Below are positions 1-9,072 of a stretch of 64,000 nucleotides of DNA, piece by piece. Location of the stretch: contig DASVDG010000111.1 of assembly GCA_036381255.1 (NCBI GenBank), forward strand, positions 31,144 to 95,143. The letters run 5' to 3'. The notes beneath the pieces are model-generated. The model saw only the letters and a program-made list of their open reading frames with translations, had not been told where the DNA came from and did no database searches. Each line of letters starts with the position of its first letter. Within the stretch, counting starts at the first letter, position 1. Position numbers and translations under genes: made by a program. Source of the DNA: CALBZE01 sp036381255 (GTDB lineage Bacteria; Gemmatimonadota; Gemmatimonadetes; Longimicrobiales; RSA9).

Positions 1-1536
1 CGTGCCGTGCGCGAGCAGCAACACGAGTGCGACGACGAAGACCGGCGCCGCGGCGGCGAGCGACCAGTGCGCACGTGGTTTGGCGCCCGCTCCGGCCGCG
101 GACCGGCTCGCCCCCGTCCTGCCGCTCTTGCCGATGAGCACGGCGACGATGCCGGAGACGCCGCCGATCGCCGCGAGCGCGGCCGGCAGGAGCTGCCTGG
201 CCAGTCGTACCGCGAAGTGCCAGCCGATCAACGCGATGGCGCTCAGCGCCAGCCAGCCGACGGCGAACCGGAGCACGAGGCCGGAGTAGCGCGCCCACCA
301 TTCGCGGTCGGCGTCTTCGCGGGCGCCGGCCGTGGTATCGGGCGAGTCGCGGCGGCCGGCGCTGGCGAGCGCGACGAACAGCGTGCGCGCCAGCAGGTAC
401 ACGCCGAGGAGCAACGGCCCCGCGAAGATCGTGTAGAGCACCGGCCGGTGCACGAGGAGCGGGTGCACTTCGAGCGCGAGGAGCGCGAGGACGACCGCGG
501 CGGCGGCGCCGGCGCCGACCATCGCGAGCAGCTCCTGCCACGGCCAGCGTCGCCCCGTTTCGAGGTGCCAGAACGGCTCGTGCAGCGACCAGCCGCCGAG
601 CGGCAGCAGGATGCACCACAGCGCCGCGAACGCGGCGAGATCGAGCGGGCCGATGGCCGACGGCCGCACGTGGGCCGCGAAGCTGGCGAGCAGGAACGCG
701 GCGAGGACGAGCGGCGACACGGCGCTGATCATGACGCGCAGCGGCGTCGCGCCGCTCCCGTCCCACGGATGGCGGCACCGGTGCACGGCCAGGGACGCGG
801 CGAGTCCGAGCGCGAGCGCGAGCGCCAGGATCCCGCGCGCCACCATCACGGGCATCGTCTGGAGCTGGAGCGAGAGCACGTACGCCTGCGGCACCGCGAT
901 CAGCGCGGCCAGCGCGGGCATGATGACGAGCCAGGTGAGGATCAGGTTCCGCAGCACGAGCGCCGCGGCGGTCCAGGTGTCCGCGGAGAAGAGGCCGAGC
1001 CGGGGCGTGAGATAGTTGCTGTACTCGCGCAGCCGGTCGATCGGCCGCGGCTCCGGCGCGAGCGGATTGTCCGGGGTGCGGCGGCGCAGCTCCTCCACCA
1101 CCGCCGCCGTCCCGCTCCGGCGCATCCATGCCTTCAGCCATCCGGAGATGTATCCGCCGCCGGAGACGCTCGAGAGGTAGTCGAATCGATCGAGGAGGTG
1201 CAGGCTTGCCAGCGCCTGGAGCACGCCGAGGTTGAACGTGGCGCTGCGGATCCCGCCGCCGGAGAGGCAGAGCGCGGAGAGCGGCCGCCGCGCCTCGCCG
1301 TCCTTGCCGTCCAGCCCCGCGATCGCCTGGTAAATACGCTTCAGGTTCCGCGATCGCTCTTCGCGGTTCGCCTTGGGCCGCGCCGGGTCGCGGATCGGCT
1401 CGGCCTCGAGCTGCCGGAACTCCTCGACCTCCGGGCGGAGCCGGCGCAGCTCCTCGAGCAGCACTTCGTTCAGCGAGAACGGGCCCGAGCCGGTGACGCC
1501 CGCCGGTGGGGCCGAGACCACGGTCGTCGGAGCCAT
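1..1536 (-). CDS. Patatin-like phospholipase with multi-pass membrane region (3' end outside window)
   Basis: Predicted membrane-anchored lipid acyl hydrolase; 512 residues are visible and the C-terminus lies beyond position 1. The N-terminal catalytic part shows the glycine-rich oxyanion motif LSGGGIRSATFNLG (residues 91-104) and the nucleophile elbow SSVSGGGY (about 122-129), whose Ser125 is the expected nucleophile. The catalytic Asp of the dyad (DG[GA]) is not seen and would lie past the window edge. From about residue 190 on there are at least eight hydrophobic stretches interrupted by short Arg/Trp loops, so the lipase domain is followed or interrupted by a large membrane part. The ATG at 1536 is supported by GGAGG seven bases upstream. 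Natural substrate is unknown. The gene stands alone; the next gene upstream (on the same strand) is a lytic transglycosylase 377 bp away. Confidence 0.85.
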   Translation of the reverse strand, partial: MAPTTVVSAPPAGVTGSGPFSLNEVLLEELRRLRPEVEEFRQLEAEPIRDPARPKANREERSRNLKRIYQAIAGLDGKDGEARRPLSALCLSGGGIRSATFNLGVLQALASLHLLDRFDYLSSVSGGGYISGWLKAWMRRSGTAAVVEELRRRTPDNPLAPEPRPIDRLREYSNYLTPRLGLFSADTWTAAALVLRNLILTWLVIMPALAALIAVPQAYVLSLQLQTMPVMVARGILALALALGLAASLAVHRCRHPWDGSGATPLRVMISAVSPLVLAAFLLASFAAHVRPSAIGPLDLAAFAALWCILLPLGGWSLHEPFWHLETGRRWPWQELLAMVGAGAAAAVVLALLALEVHPLLVHRPVLYTIFAGPLLLGVYLLARTLFVALASAGRRDSPDTTAGAREDADREWWARYSGLVLRFAVGWLALSAIALIGWHFAVRLARQLLPAALAAIGGVSGIVAVLIGKSGRTGASRSAAGAGAKPRAHWSLAAAAPVFVVALVLLLAHGT

Positions 1537-1913
1537 GCGGCAACCTCCAGGATAGGGACCGCGAGGCCGGGCGGCGCAATCTTGGCCGAAGCTCACGGCC
1601 GCGGCCGGAGCATCGCTGTGATGCGAGGAAATGCGGGACCTGTCGCGCTCACCGCGGCGGTTCGGCATCGAACCGACACCGGGGGCGTTGAGGCCCGTCG
1701 CTTCGTTGCGTTATGGAGAGGTTTCAGACCCCGTACGGTCGTCCGGCGCCGCGGGAGTGAGGCTGGACGGTTTCGGCGCTCGGCCCCGGGCCATGCCGCG
1801 TGCGGCCCGGCGTAAGGATCTGGAACGATGGATACTGGACGGCCACTGCGAACCGGCGCACAGGATACAACCGTCGCAGACCGCGCGTCAAGACTTTCGT
1901 CGCCGGCGGCGGT
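1537..1913. other. Intergenic, 377 bp
   Basis: No convincing coding frame on either strand. It lies downstream of the transglycosylase gene and upstream of the patatin gene, so it should hold a terminator for the first and a promoter for the second. A weak GC-rich inverted repeat (GGGCC...GGCCC) occurs near 1788-1810. I see no RNA gene or mobile-element sequence. Confidence 0.5.
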
Positions 1914-2813
1914 TCAACCGGACAGGACCCGGTCCGCGTACCCGTTGTCCGGGTCGCCGCCGCGATCGAGCACGCGGTCGACCGTGCCCGGCCCGCGATT
2001 GTACGCGAGCAGCGCGAGCCGCAGGTTGCCGTCGTACCGGTCGACGAGTCTGCGCAGGTAGCCGAAGCCGAGGCGCAGGTTGAGCCGCCGGTCGAACAGG
2101 TCGTCGGCGGTGGTCCCGGGGCGGAGCCACCGCGCGGTCCTGGGCATGACCTGGGTGAGGCCGCGCGCGCCGACGTTGCTGACCGCCCGGTGGTCGAACG
2201 AGCTCTCGGTGTTGACCAGGCCGAACGCGACGTCGGGGTCGATGTCGTTCTCGATCGCGGCGTCGTAGATGTCCTCGGCCAGGTCGCGGGAGATGCCGTA
2301 CCGGATCTGCGCGCCGGTCACCGTGTCCTCGCGGAGCATCTCGGCTTCGCGGCGCGCCCACTCCCGGCCGACCTCCTCCTCGATGCCGCGCGGCCGCGCC
2401 GCGGCCGCCGCCCGCGCCTCGCGCTCGACGCCCGGCGGCGGCTTCACCGGCGCGCGCGCCGCCTTCGCGATCGGCGCCGCCGCGCCGGCCATGGTCAGGC
2501 CGATGATCGGCTCGCGGTACCGGCGCAGCAGCTCGCGTGCGCGAGCCGCCCAGCCGCGCTCCCGCTCGCGCTCGCGGAGCCGTTCCAGGCGTTCGCGCCA
2601 CCCGGCGCGGCCGGCCCGGCCCGCCCGGCGCCGCTCGGCCGGCGGCGCATCGTACGCCCGGCGACCAGGGCCGCCACCGCCGTCGTCCCACCGCTGCCGG
2701 CGGCGGCCGCGCGGGTCGCCGGCGCGGCGGCGGTAGTGATGATGGCGGCGTCGGTACGGAACGGGCTTGCCGCGAGGCCACCCGCCTCGCGGGTCGTACT
2801 GTCGGCCGTACAT
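1914..2813 (-). CDS. Lytic transglycosylase (SLT domain) with arginine-rich N-terminus
   Basis: A 299-residue protein whose C-terminal half is a Slt70/MltE-like goose-lysozyme fold that would cleave peptidoglycan between MurNAc and GlcNAc. The catalytic Glu is in GLVNTESSFDHRAVS (about residue 205), followed by the family motifs GARGLTQVMPRTA and LLAYNRGPGTVD. The first 130 residues are highly unusual: runs such as RRRHHHYRRR and RERERERGW, then only a short weakly hydrophobic stretch (IIGLTMAGAAAPIA) that could be a single membrane anchor. No ordinary signal peptide is visible, so how the SLT domain reaches the periplasm is unclear. The start is supported by GGGAGGAG seven to nine bases upstream of the ATG. 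It is transcribed divergently from the glycosidase at 2973. Confidence 0.88.
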   Translation of the reverse strand: MYGRQYDPRGGWPRGKPVPYRRRHHHYRRRAGDPRGRRRQRWDDGGGGPGRRAYDAPPAERRRAGRAGRAGWRERLERLRERERERGWAARARELLRRYREPIIGLTMAGAAAPIAKAARAPVKPPPGVEREARAAAAARPRGIEEEVGREWARREAEMLREDTVTGAQIRYGISRDLAEDIYDAAIENDIDPDVAFGLVNTESSFDHRAVSNVGARGLTQVMPRTARWLRPGTTADDLFDRRLNLRLGFGYLRRLVDRYDGNLRLALLAYNRGPGTVDRVLDRGGDPDNGYADRVLSG

Positions 2814-2972
2814 GCGCTCTCCTCCCGGGCCGTCGTGCGGACGCGCCGGCGTCCGCCGCTCGGCATCGGGTGCAGCATCCGTGCCCTCGACCGACCTTGA
2901 GCGTTACGCGACAACGCGCTACGTTCCCCGTTCCGTGCCGCGCGCCGCGCCCCACGGAGTCGGAGCCCTTTC

Positions 2973-5846
2973 ATGCGACGCCTCATCCGCCGTCCCGCGC
3001 CTGCCCGCGCCGACAGGCCCGCCACCGAGCCGCGGCTTCGCCGGGCCGCCGGCCGCGCCGCCCCTCGCACATGCGGCCGGGCGCACGCGTCCGCTTTCGT
3101 GCGCGCGATCGCGGTGGCCGCGGCGCTCGCGCCCGCCGGCGCGGCGGCGCAGGCCCCGCGGGGGATGCAGGGAGCGGAGGCCGCGCGCGCGCCGCGGACC
3201 ACGCCGCGCGGGGTGCCGCGGTTCCCGATCGAGGACGGGCCGCTCGCGCTGCACGGCCGCGCGCACCCGGGCGCGTACGTGGCGGAGGTCGGCCGCCGCG
3301 CCGCGTTGCTCGGCGACGAGGGGGGCATCTTCGAGGCCTGGGTCTGGCCGCTCCAGCTCGTCCGCGACCTCCGGCTCGCGTTCCGGATCCCGGAGTACGA
3401 CGAGCCGATCGCGGGCGAGCGCGTCATGCGCAGCGTCACCGTGCGCCCCGAGGCGCTCACGCTGACGTACGCGCACGCGTCCTTCACGGTGAAGCAGCAC
3501 GTCTTCGTGCCGCTCGACGAGCCCGGCGCGCTCATGCTGCTCGAGGTCGAGACCGTCCGGCCGCTCGACGTGCTGGTACGCATGCGCGCCGACTTCGACC
3601 AGGCGTGGTCGGGCGCGCTCGGCGGCGGCTCTATCGCCTGGCTCGACCGGGAGCGCCGGTTCCTGCTCTACCAGGGCGGCGCGCGGCACTACCACGGGCT
3701 GATCGGCTCGCCGTTCGCCGTGGACGGGACGTCGCCCCCGGTGCACGATGGGTCCACGACACCCGCCCAGTTCACGCTCCGCTTCGGCGCCGGCCAGGCA
3801 ACGGCGGACTTCGTCCCGATCGTGATCGCGGGCGGCGCGGCGCCGCGCGATTCCATCGCCGCCGTGTACGACCGGCTCCTGGCCGACGCGTCGCGCTACT
3901 ACGCGGAGAAGCTCGAGCACTACCGCGACGTGCGGCGCGGGCTGCTCGCCATCGCCACACCGGACGATCGCCTGAACCTCGCGTTCGAATGGGCGAAGGT
4001 GAACCTCGACCAGCCGTTCGTCTGCGACCCGGAGCTCGGCTGCGGCCTCGTCGCCGGGTTCGGGCCCGCGGGGCCGGGCGGCTTTCGCCCGGGCTTCGAC
4101 CGGTACTCCGGCGGCGACATGGCGATCAGCTCGCTCGGCATGGACGCGCTCGGCCGGTTCGGGCTGGTGCGCGAGGGCCTCGAGTTCCTGGCGCGCTACC
4201 AGCGCGGGGATGGCAGGATCCCGCACGAGATCTCGCACGCCGCCGCGCGGCTGCCGTCGTTCCACGACGATCCGTACGCCCGGTTCCACGGGGACGCCAC
4301 GCCGTTCTGGGTGCTGGCGTGCTACGAGTACTGGAAGGCGAGCGGCGACGCCGCGTTCCTCCGCGACCGATGGCCGTCGATCGTGCGGGCATACCGCTGG
4401 TCCGCCGCGACGGACCGCGACGGCGACGGGCTGGTCGAGAACCCGCTCGCCGGCGCGGGCGCGGTCCGGGTCCGCGGGCTGGACGCGGAGCCGCACACCG
4501 ACATCCACCTGGCGGCCATCTGGGTCGCCGCGCTCGAGGGCGTGCGCGAGATGGCCCGCGCCATGGGCGACGACGCGCTGGCCGACGAGGCGGACGCGCT
4601 GTTCGAGCGGGCGAGCCGGTCGATCGACGACGGGTTCTGGCTCGACCCGGCCGGGATCTACGCGTTCGCGCCGCTCCGGGGCGGAGGCGCGGCGGGCGTG
4701 GCCGGGACGGTGACGGGCGCCGGCGCCGCGCGGACCGCGCCGCCTGGCGGCACGACGGCCGCCGGCGCCACGGCGACGGGCCGCGGCGTCCGGCCCGACG
4801 ACGCGCTCACGGTCTGGCCGAGCACGGCGCTGGCGTTCCGGCTGCTGGATGCACGGCGCGGCGCCCGCATGTTGCGCGAGCTGTCGTCATCGGCGATCAC
4901 GACGGACTGGGGCACGCGGATGCTGTCGCGCGACCACCCGCGCTACGACCCGCTGCACTACGACAACGGCGCGGTCTGGCCGTTCATGACCGGCTTCGCC
5001 GCGCTGGCGCACTTCCGCTACCATCGGCCGTGGGCCGGGTTCGACCTCGTCCGCGACGTGGCGCGCACGACGTTCGACTTCGCGCGCGGCCGCCATCCGG
5101 AGCCGCTGTCCGGCGCGTTCTACCAGGTCCTCGACACCACGGTGCCGCAGCGGTTCCTCGCGGCGTCGATGCTGGTGAATCCGCTCGTGCGGGGCCTGCT
5201 CGGCCTCGAGGCGGACGCGCCGAACCACGCGGTCGCGATCGAGCCGCACCTGCCGGCCCACTGGGACACGATGAGCGTCGAGAACTTCCGCGTCGGGACG
5301 GACCGGCTCGACGTGTCGATCCGCAGGGAGGGCGAGATCTACGCGCTCGGCGTACGCCGCACGACGGACCCGGCACGCAAGGCGGGCGTGGCGGCGCCGC
5401 TCGCGGCGCGGATCGCGCCGGCGCTGCCGCTCGGCGCGCGCGTCGTCCGCGTCACCGTGAACGGGCGCGACGCCGCGGTGCACGTCGAGGAAACCGCCTC
5501 CGATGTGCACCCGGTCGTCGAGCTCGAGCTCGAGGACGAGGCGCTCGTCGAGATCGAGTTCCGCGGCGGCGTCGAGGTCGTGCCGCCGCCGGAGCGGCTC
5601 CGGCTCGGCCAGCCGTCGCGCGGGCTGCGGATCCTGGATTTCCGGCGGGACGGCCGGGACTACGTGCTGCTGCTCGAGGGCGCGGCCGGCCGGAGCTACC
5701 CGCTCGAGCTGCGGACGGCCGCCCGGCTCCGCCGATTGCGCGGCGCCACGCTCGTCGGCCAGGACGGGCGGACCGCCGCACTCGCGGTCGACTTCCCCGC
5801 CGGCCGCGGGTACATACGCAAGCAGGTGCGATTCCGCGGGCCATGA
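2973..5846 (+). CDS. Secreted six-hairpin glycosidase, glycogen-debranching-enzyme-like
   Basis: A 957-residue exported protein. After a long Arg-rich lead there is a hydrophobic segment ending AAALAPAGAAAQ (about residues 46-60), a signal peptide. Residues about 90-330 form the beta-sandwich N-domain seen in GH63/GH15-type and amylo-alpha-1,6-glucosidase relatives. Residues about 345-770 resemble an alpha/alpha six-hairpin barrel, with runs such as FEWAKVNLD, WPSIVRAYRW, DTEPHTD-like LDAEPHTDIH and YDNGAVWPFMTGF. The last 180 residues look like a beta-rich C-domain. The family contains exo-glucosidases and debranching enzymes acting on alpha-glucans or trehalose-like substrates; the specificity here cannot be read. 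A Gly/Ala/Thr-rich insert at about 570-605 is low complexity. It is a single-gene unit on the plus strand. Confidence 0.8.
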   Translation: MRRLIRRPAPARADRPATEPRLRRAAGRAAPRTCGRAHASAFVRAIAVAAALAPAGAAAQAPRGMQGAEAARAPRTTPRGVPRFPIEDGPLALHGRAHPGAYVAEVGRRAALLGDEGGIFEAWVWPLQLVRDLRLAFRIPEYDEPIAGERVMRSVTVRPEALTLTYAHASFTVKQHVFVPLDEPGALMLLEVETVRPLDVLVRMRADFDQAWSGALGGGSIAWLDRERRFLLYQGGARHYHGLIGSPFAVDGTSPPVHDGSTTPAQFTLRFGAGQATADFVPIVIAGGAAPRDSIAAVYDRLLADASRYYAEKLEHYRDVRRGLLAIATPDDRLNLAFEWAKVNLDQPFVCDPELGCGLVAGFGPAGPGGFRPGFDRYSGGDMAISSLGMDALGRFGLVREGLEFLARYQRGDGRIPHEISHAAARLPSFHDDPYARFHGDATPFWVLACYEYWKASGDAAFLRDRWPSIVRAYRWSAATDRDGDGLVENPLAGAGAVRVRGLDAEPHTDIHLAAIWVAALEGVREMARAMGDDALADEADALFERASRSIDDGFWLDPAGIYAFAPLRGGGAAGVAGTVTGAGAARTAPPGGTTAAGATATGRGVRPDDALTVWPSTALAFRLLDARRGARMLRELSSSAITTDWGTRMLSRDHPRYDPLHYDNGAVWPFMTGFAALAHFRYHRPWAGFDLVRDVARTTFDFARGRHPEPLSGAFYQVLDTTVPQRFLAASMLVNPLVRGLLGLEADAPNHAVAIEPHLPAHWDTMSVENFRVGTDRLDVSIRREGEIYALGVRRTTDPARKAGVAAPLAARIAPALPLGARVVRVTVNGRDAAVHVEETASDVHPVVELELEDEALVEIEFRGGVEVVPPPERLRLGQPSRGLRILDFRRDGRDYVLLLEGAAGRSYPLELRTAARLRRLRGATLVGQDGRTAALAVDFPAGRGYIRKQVRFRGP

Positions 5847-6023
5847 GCAAGGGAGCCGCCGCGCGCCCCCGGCTTCGCGGCGCCGCGCACTCCGGGCTTC
5901 GCGGCGGCGGATGTGTTCCCCAGAGCGGCGCGGCCGTCGCCGAGCGGGGGCCGCGCACGGACGCGGCCGCGCGGCGAGAGGCGCCGGCCTCTCCATCGGG
6001 CCGGCCGGCGGGCCGCATCGGCC

Positions 6024-6989
6024 TCAATCCAGCCGGCACTCGATCCGGGAGATCGTGCCCGGCACATCGCCCGGCCCGGCCTCGCTCGTCAGGACGATCG
6101 AGCCATCGCCGGCGATCGCGACCGCCTCGCCCTGCGGCTCCGCGAGCGCGTCGATGTCGACCCCGGCGCCCTCCAGCCGTGGCCGCAAACGGCCCCGCCA
6201 ACCCACACGGTAGAGCTGCACGGCGGTGTAGGTCCGCACCGCGACCCAGCGGCCATCGGGCGCGGCGGCCGCGCCCGTGACCTGGTACGGCAGCCCGACG
6301 GGCGCCGCGCCGAGCCGGGCGACCCGCCGCAGCTCGACCGTCTCCCCGGCACGCAGCGGGCCCGGGTAGCGGAACACGGTCACCGGCTCATCCCGCCCCT
6401 TGCTGATCAGGTACACCGCGCCATCCGAGAGGACGTAGATCGCCTCCGTGTCGAGGTTCGCGCCGGGGTAGCGGAACGGGAACCGTTCCGCGGGCGCCGA
6501 GGCCGTGTCGTCCGGCGACGGCTCGGGGATGCGGAAGATCGCGACCTCGCCGCGGTCCGCACGGTTGTCGCCGGTGTCCGCGATGTACAGGCAGTCGCCC
6601 GCGCCGCACGGACCGATCGCGAGATCCTCCCAATCCCGGTTCCGGGCGCCGGTCACGCGGACCCGGCCCAGGACTCGCCCGGCGCTGTCGATCGCGAACA
6701 GCTCCGCGTCGCCGCCGGAGTCGTTGTGGGTCCAGAAGACGCCGGGGTAGCGACGGCTGGCCGCCAGCCCGCTCGACTCCGCGACGTCGGCCGACAGCGT
6801 GCCGGTGCGGCGCGGCGAGTCGCAGACGGCGCGCTCCGCCACGCGCGTGGTGCAGCCGAGGACGAGGAGCGCGAGCACGACCGGCGCGCGCCGGCCGCGG
6901 GCGGCCGCGGGCTTGCGGGGCCGCGCCCCGGCCCGGCCGCGTTCGGGTGCGACCGCGCCTCCGTTGCCGTGCTCCGTATCGCGTGGCAT
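6024..6989 (-). CDS. Beta-propeller lipoprotein of unknown function
   Basis: A 321-residue protein that appears to be an outer-membrane or periplasmic lipoprotein: a hydrophobic stretch VVLALLVLGC gives a lipobox with Cys near residue 46. The mature part carries the repeated blade motifs FWTHNDSGGDAELFAID, NRDWEDLAIGPC and LYIADTGDNRA, typical of a family of secreted calcium-binding-like beta-propellers that resemble SMP-30 or phytase propellers but whose reaction is not established. A frame open to 7091 exists, but the ATG at 6989 leaves a normal-length signal region and is preferred; no strong Shine-Dalgarno is seen for either. It converges on the glycosidase gene. Function cannot be assigned beyond a secreted propeller. 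Confidence 0.7.
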   Translation of the reverse strand: MPRDTEHGNGGAVAPERGRAGARPRKPAAARGRRAPVVLALLVLGCTTRVAERAVCDSPRRTGTLSADVAESSGLAASRRYPGVFWTHNDSGGDAELFAIDSAGRVLGRVRVTGARNRDWEDLAIGPCGAGDCLYIADTGDNRADRGEVAIFRIPEPSPDDTASAPAERFPFRYPGANLDTEAIYVLSDGAVYLISKGRDEPVTVFRYPGPLRAGETVELRRVARLGAAPVGLPYQVTGAAAAPDGRWVAVRTYTAVQLYRVGWRGRLRPRLEGAGVDIDALAEPQGEAVAIAGDGSIVLTSEAGPGDVPGTISRIECRLD

Positions 6990-7274
6990 CGCCGAAGGAT
7001 GCGCGGCCGAGGCGAGGATCGTCAACCCGGCCGGCCTCCTGACGACCTGCCGGTCAGCGCGGCGTCCTCTCCCCGCCGTCACCACATCCAAACCATATTC
7101 CCGTCGAATGCCAGCAGGCAGACCCAGGATGTCGCGCTGTTCGCCGCTCGCGTGTGATGCGAAGTTCGCCGGAATCGTTCGCGCCGGTCCGTCCGGCCGA
7201 GGCGGACCCTACCTCGTGGACCACGATCGGTTCGAGCGCAGTCGGTACGATTCCGCGGAGCCGGCGGAAAGGAG

Positions 7275-8536
7275 ATGCGTCTGGTGTCATCCATTGCGTT
7301 GGTCCTCGCTCTTGCGCTCGGATGCGGAGATGCGGAGACCCCGATGGCCGCAGAGACGGCGCCGGAACCGACGGCGTCCATCGTGGGCACTCCGCCTCGT
7401 GGCGTGCCCGGCTTCTACTTCCTGCCCCCGCTGGTCACGGCGCCGGACTACGAGGGCGAATTCGACCCGTCACGCAGGCCCGTGGTCGAGATCTGCGTCG
7501 TGGAAGCGGGCGGCTGCGGAGACGTGATCGCGCGGTTCACCATGGAAGAGGGGCCGGTCCGGATGCGGTGCGCGTGGACACGACGGCCGAGCACTACGGC
7601 GTCGACTGGCGGACGAACCGCTTCGATCTCGTCGAAGGAGCGACGTACCGGATCCGTGTGCTCCTCGAGGACCGCACGATCGGATACGTAGACGTCCAGG
7701 CGGTGGACCGGGGCGAGAAGCTCAGGAACGTGAAAGCGGATGAAATCATTCCGCTAGCAAATGGTCGCACGTTACCCATCCGGTCCCGGATCGAGACGCA
7801 CCTGGAGCTGAGCCCGCCCGTGCCGGCCCAGGCGCCGGATACGGCCCCGCACGGGTTCTATGACGAGAGCAACATTCGAAGTGGATCCGCGTGCGCGACG
7901 GCTCGGATGCTCAGAGGAATCGTCGCGGTCTGGTTCCAGGAGGGGACGACGCAATCGGAGAAGCAAGCTGCGGTCGACCTGATCGGAGGCGAGGTCGTCG
8001 GCGGATTCGGTGCGGGCGACCATGACTCCGAAGGGATATACTACGTGCGGGTGGAGGATGACGAAGAAGGGAAGGTCCTCTGCGAGGCCATCGAGACGCT
8101 GAACGCGCTGCCGCAGTTTTCCGTGGCGATGCCGGAGCTACTGGTCTACGAGTTTCATCGCGAGCCAGACGACGGCGGGGATTGGGCCGAGGCTGCGTGG
8201 CAGGTCGACCCCGATGTCGTGCGGCAATCGCCCAGATGGGGACTGGAGGCGATCGGCGCGCCGTTGGCCTGGGGGTGCACGACCGGAAACCCCGCGTCGA
8301 TGGAGGAGCCGGTCGGGATCCAGCGCGTCACGGGCGTGGGCTGGCATGCTCTTCGCCGCCGCTTCGCGACCGATCTGGACGGGATTCCGCTCGAGGTGCC
8401 GGCCCGGCTCGGCGGTGGGCGATCCTCGGAGGCCATCTTTAAGTACTACCAGAAGGCGGAGGACGCGGTGCGTCGCGATACCCTGGAGCGGCGGCGTAGG
8501 AAGGCCCCTGCGTCCGAAGCCGAACGGGCACGATAA
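7275..8536 (+). pseudogene. Decayed subtilisin-type secreted protease propeptide, frameshifted and fused to a recombinase tail
   Basis: The reading frame starts at 7275 with a lipoprotein signal (LVLALALGCGD) and continues to about 7555-7562. There the frame must shift by one (one base apparently missing) to continue as DAVRVDTTAEHYGVDW. The second part contains a peptidase-inhibitor-I9-like segment (IVAVWFQEGTTQSEKQAAVD, then VVGGFG) and the linker AIGAPLAWGCTTGN that in full-length relatives leads into an S8 subtilisin domain. That catalytic domain is absent. About ten codons later the frame runs into the C-terminus of a tyrosine recombinase (see 8303-8536). A frameshift, the loss of the catalytic domain and a foreign tail together indicate a dead gene left by a deletion or insertion. 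A sequencing error could explain the frameshift but not the fusion. Confidence 0.75.
8303..8536 (+). mobile_element. C-terminal remnant of a tyrosine recombinase (phage-type integrase)
   Basis: In frame with the upstream protease remnant lie residues matching the end of a tyrosine recombinase catalytic domain. GVGWHALRRRFATDL holds the His-x-x-Arg box, LGGGRSSEAIFKYYQ contains the Tyr nucleophile region after the usual LGGW-like helix (here LGGG), and an Arg-rich tail follows. The first catalytic Arg, the SAM-like core-binding domain and any attachment site are missing. It marks a former integration/deletion event. The Trp-to-Gly change in LGGW and the lack of the rest of the enzyme argue that it is inactive. 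Confidence 0.7.
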
Positions 8537-8574
8537 CTGGCATGCTTCGGTCTCCGGTTGCAAGAAACCACGCG

Positions 8575-9072
8575 ATGACGACGAAACTCGATCCCATCCG
8601 CGTCCTCTTCGTCTGCCTCGGCAACATCTGCCGTTCCCCGATGGCGGAGGCGGTGTTCCGCGCGCTCGTCCGGGACGCGGGCGTCGCGCACCGTTTCGAG
8701 ATCGATTCGGCGGGGACGTCGGACTACCACGAGGGGGAGCCGCCGGATGCGCGCGCGCAGGAGGTCGCGCGGCTGCGGGGGATCACGCTGACCGGCCGGT
8801 CGCGGCCGATCCGCGAGCAGGACCTGCTCCGCTTCGATTACGTGATCGTGATGGACGCCGAGAACTTGCGCGACGTGGCCGCGCTGGCGGAGCGGGTCGA
8901 GCAGCGTGCGCAGGTCCACCTGTTGCGGGAGTTCGACCCCGAGGCCGGCGGCGAACTCGATGTGCCGGACCCGTATTACGGCGGCCGTGCGGGTTTCGAG
9001 CGGGTGCACGAGATGATCGAGCGGTCGTGCCGCGGGCTGCTCGAACACATCAACTTCGAGCGAACGCTGTGA
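8575..9072 (+). CDS. Low-molecular-weight protein-tyrosine phosphatase
   Basis: A 165-residue cytoplasmic phosphatase of the LMW-PTP family, usual length about 150-160. The P-loop CLGNICRS (Cys14 to Arg20) near the N-terminus and the general-acid loop VPDPYYGG (Asp132) are both intact. The start at 8575 (MTTKLDP) is chosen because the catalytic loop then falls at its usual distance from the N-terminus; an ATG at 8542 in the same frame is possible. It overlaps the downstream fructosamine-kinase-like gene by four bases (GTGA), so the two are translationally coupled. LMW-PTPs of this kind have been linked to dephosphorylation of ribulosamine-5-phosphate during protein deglycation, which fits the neighbour; a role in protein-tyrosine signalling remains the alternative. 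Confidence 0.93.
   Translation: MTTKLDPIRVLFVCLGNICRSPMAEAVFRALVRDAGVAHRFEIDSAGTSDYHEGEPPDARAQEVARLRGITLTGRSRPIREQDLLRFDYVIVMDAENLRDVAALAERVEQRAQVHLLREFDPEAGGELDVPDPYYGGRAGFERVHEMIERSCRGLLEHINFERTL

Noticed and set aside
7..1815. A 602-codon open frame on the plus strand opposite the patatin gene
   Set aside because: Its translation is Arg/Glu/Gly-rich noise without domains, while the minus strand holds clear lipase motifs and a ribosome site. It is a GC-driven antisense frame.
5847..6023. Possible terminator or repeat in the short convergent gap (GGCTTCGCGGCG occurs more than once)
   Set aside because: The repeated word is short and GC-only; no stable stem with clear arms could be drawn.
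2537..6280. A 1247-codon plus-strand frame across the transglycosylase and glycosidase region
   Set aside because: Low-complexity Arg/Pro/Ala translation; the glycosidase in another frame has a recognisable fold.
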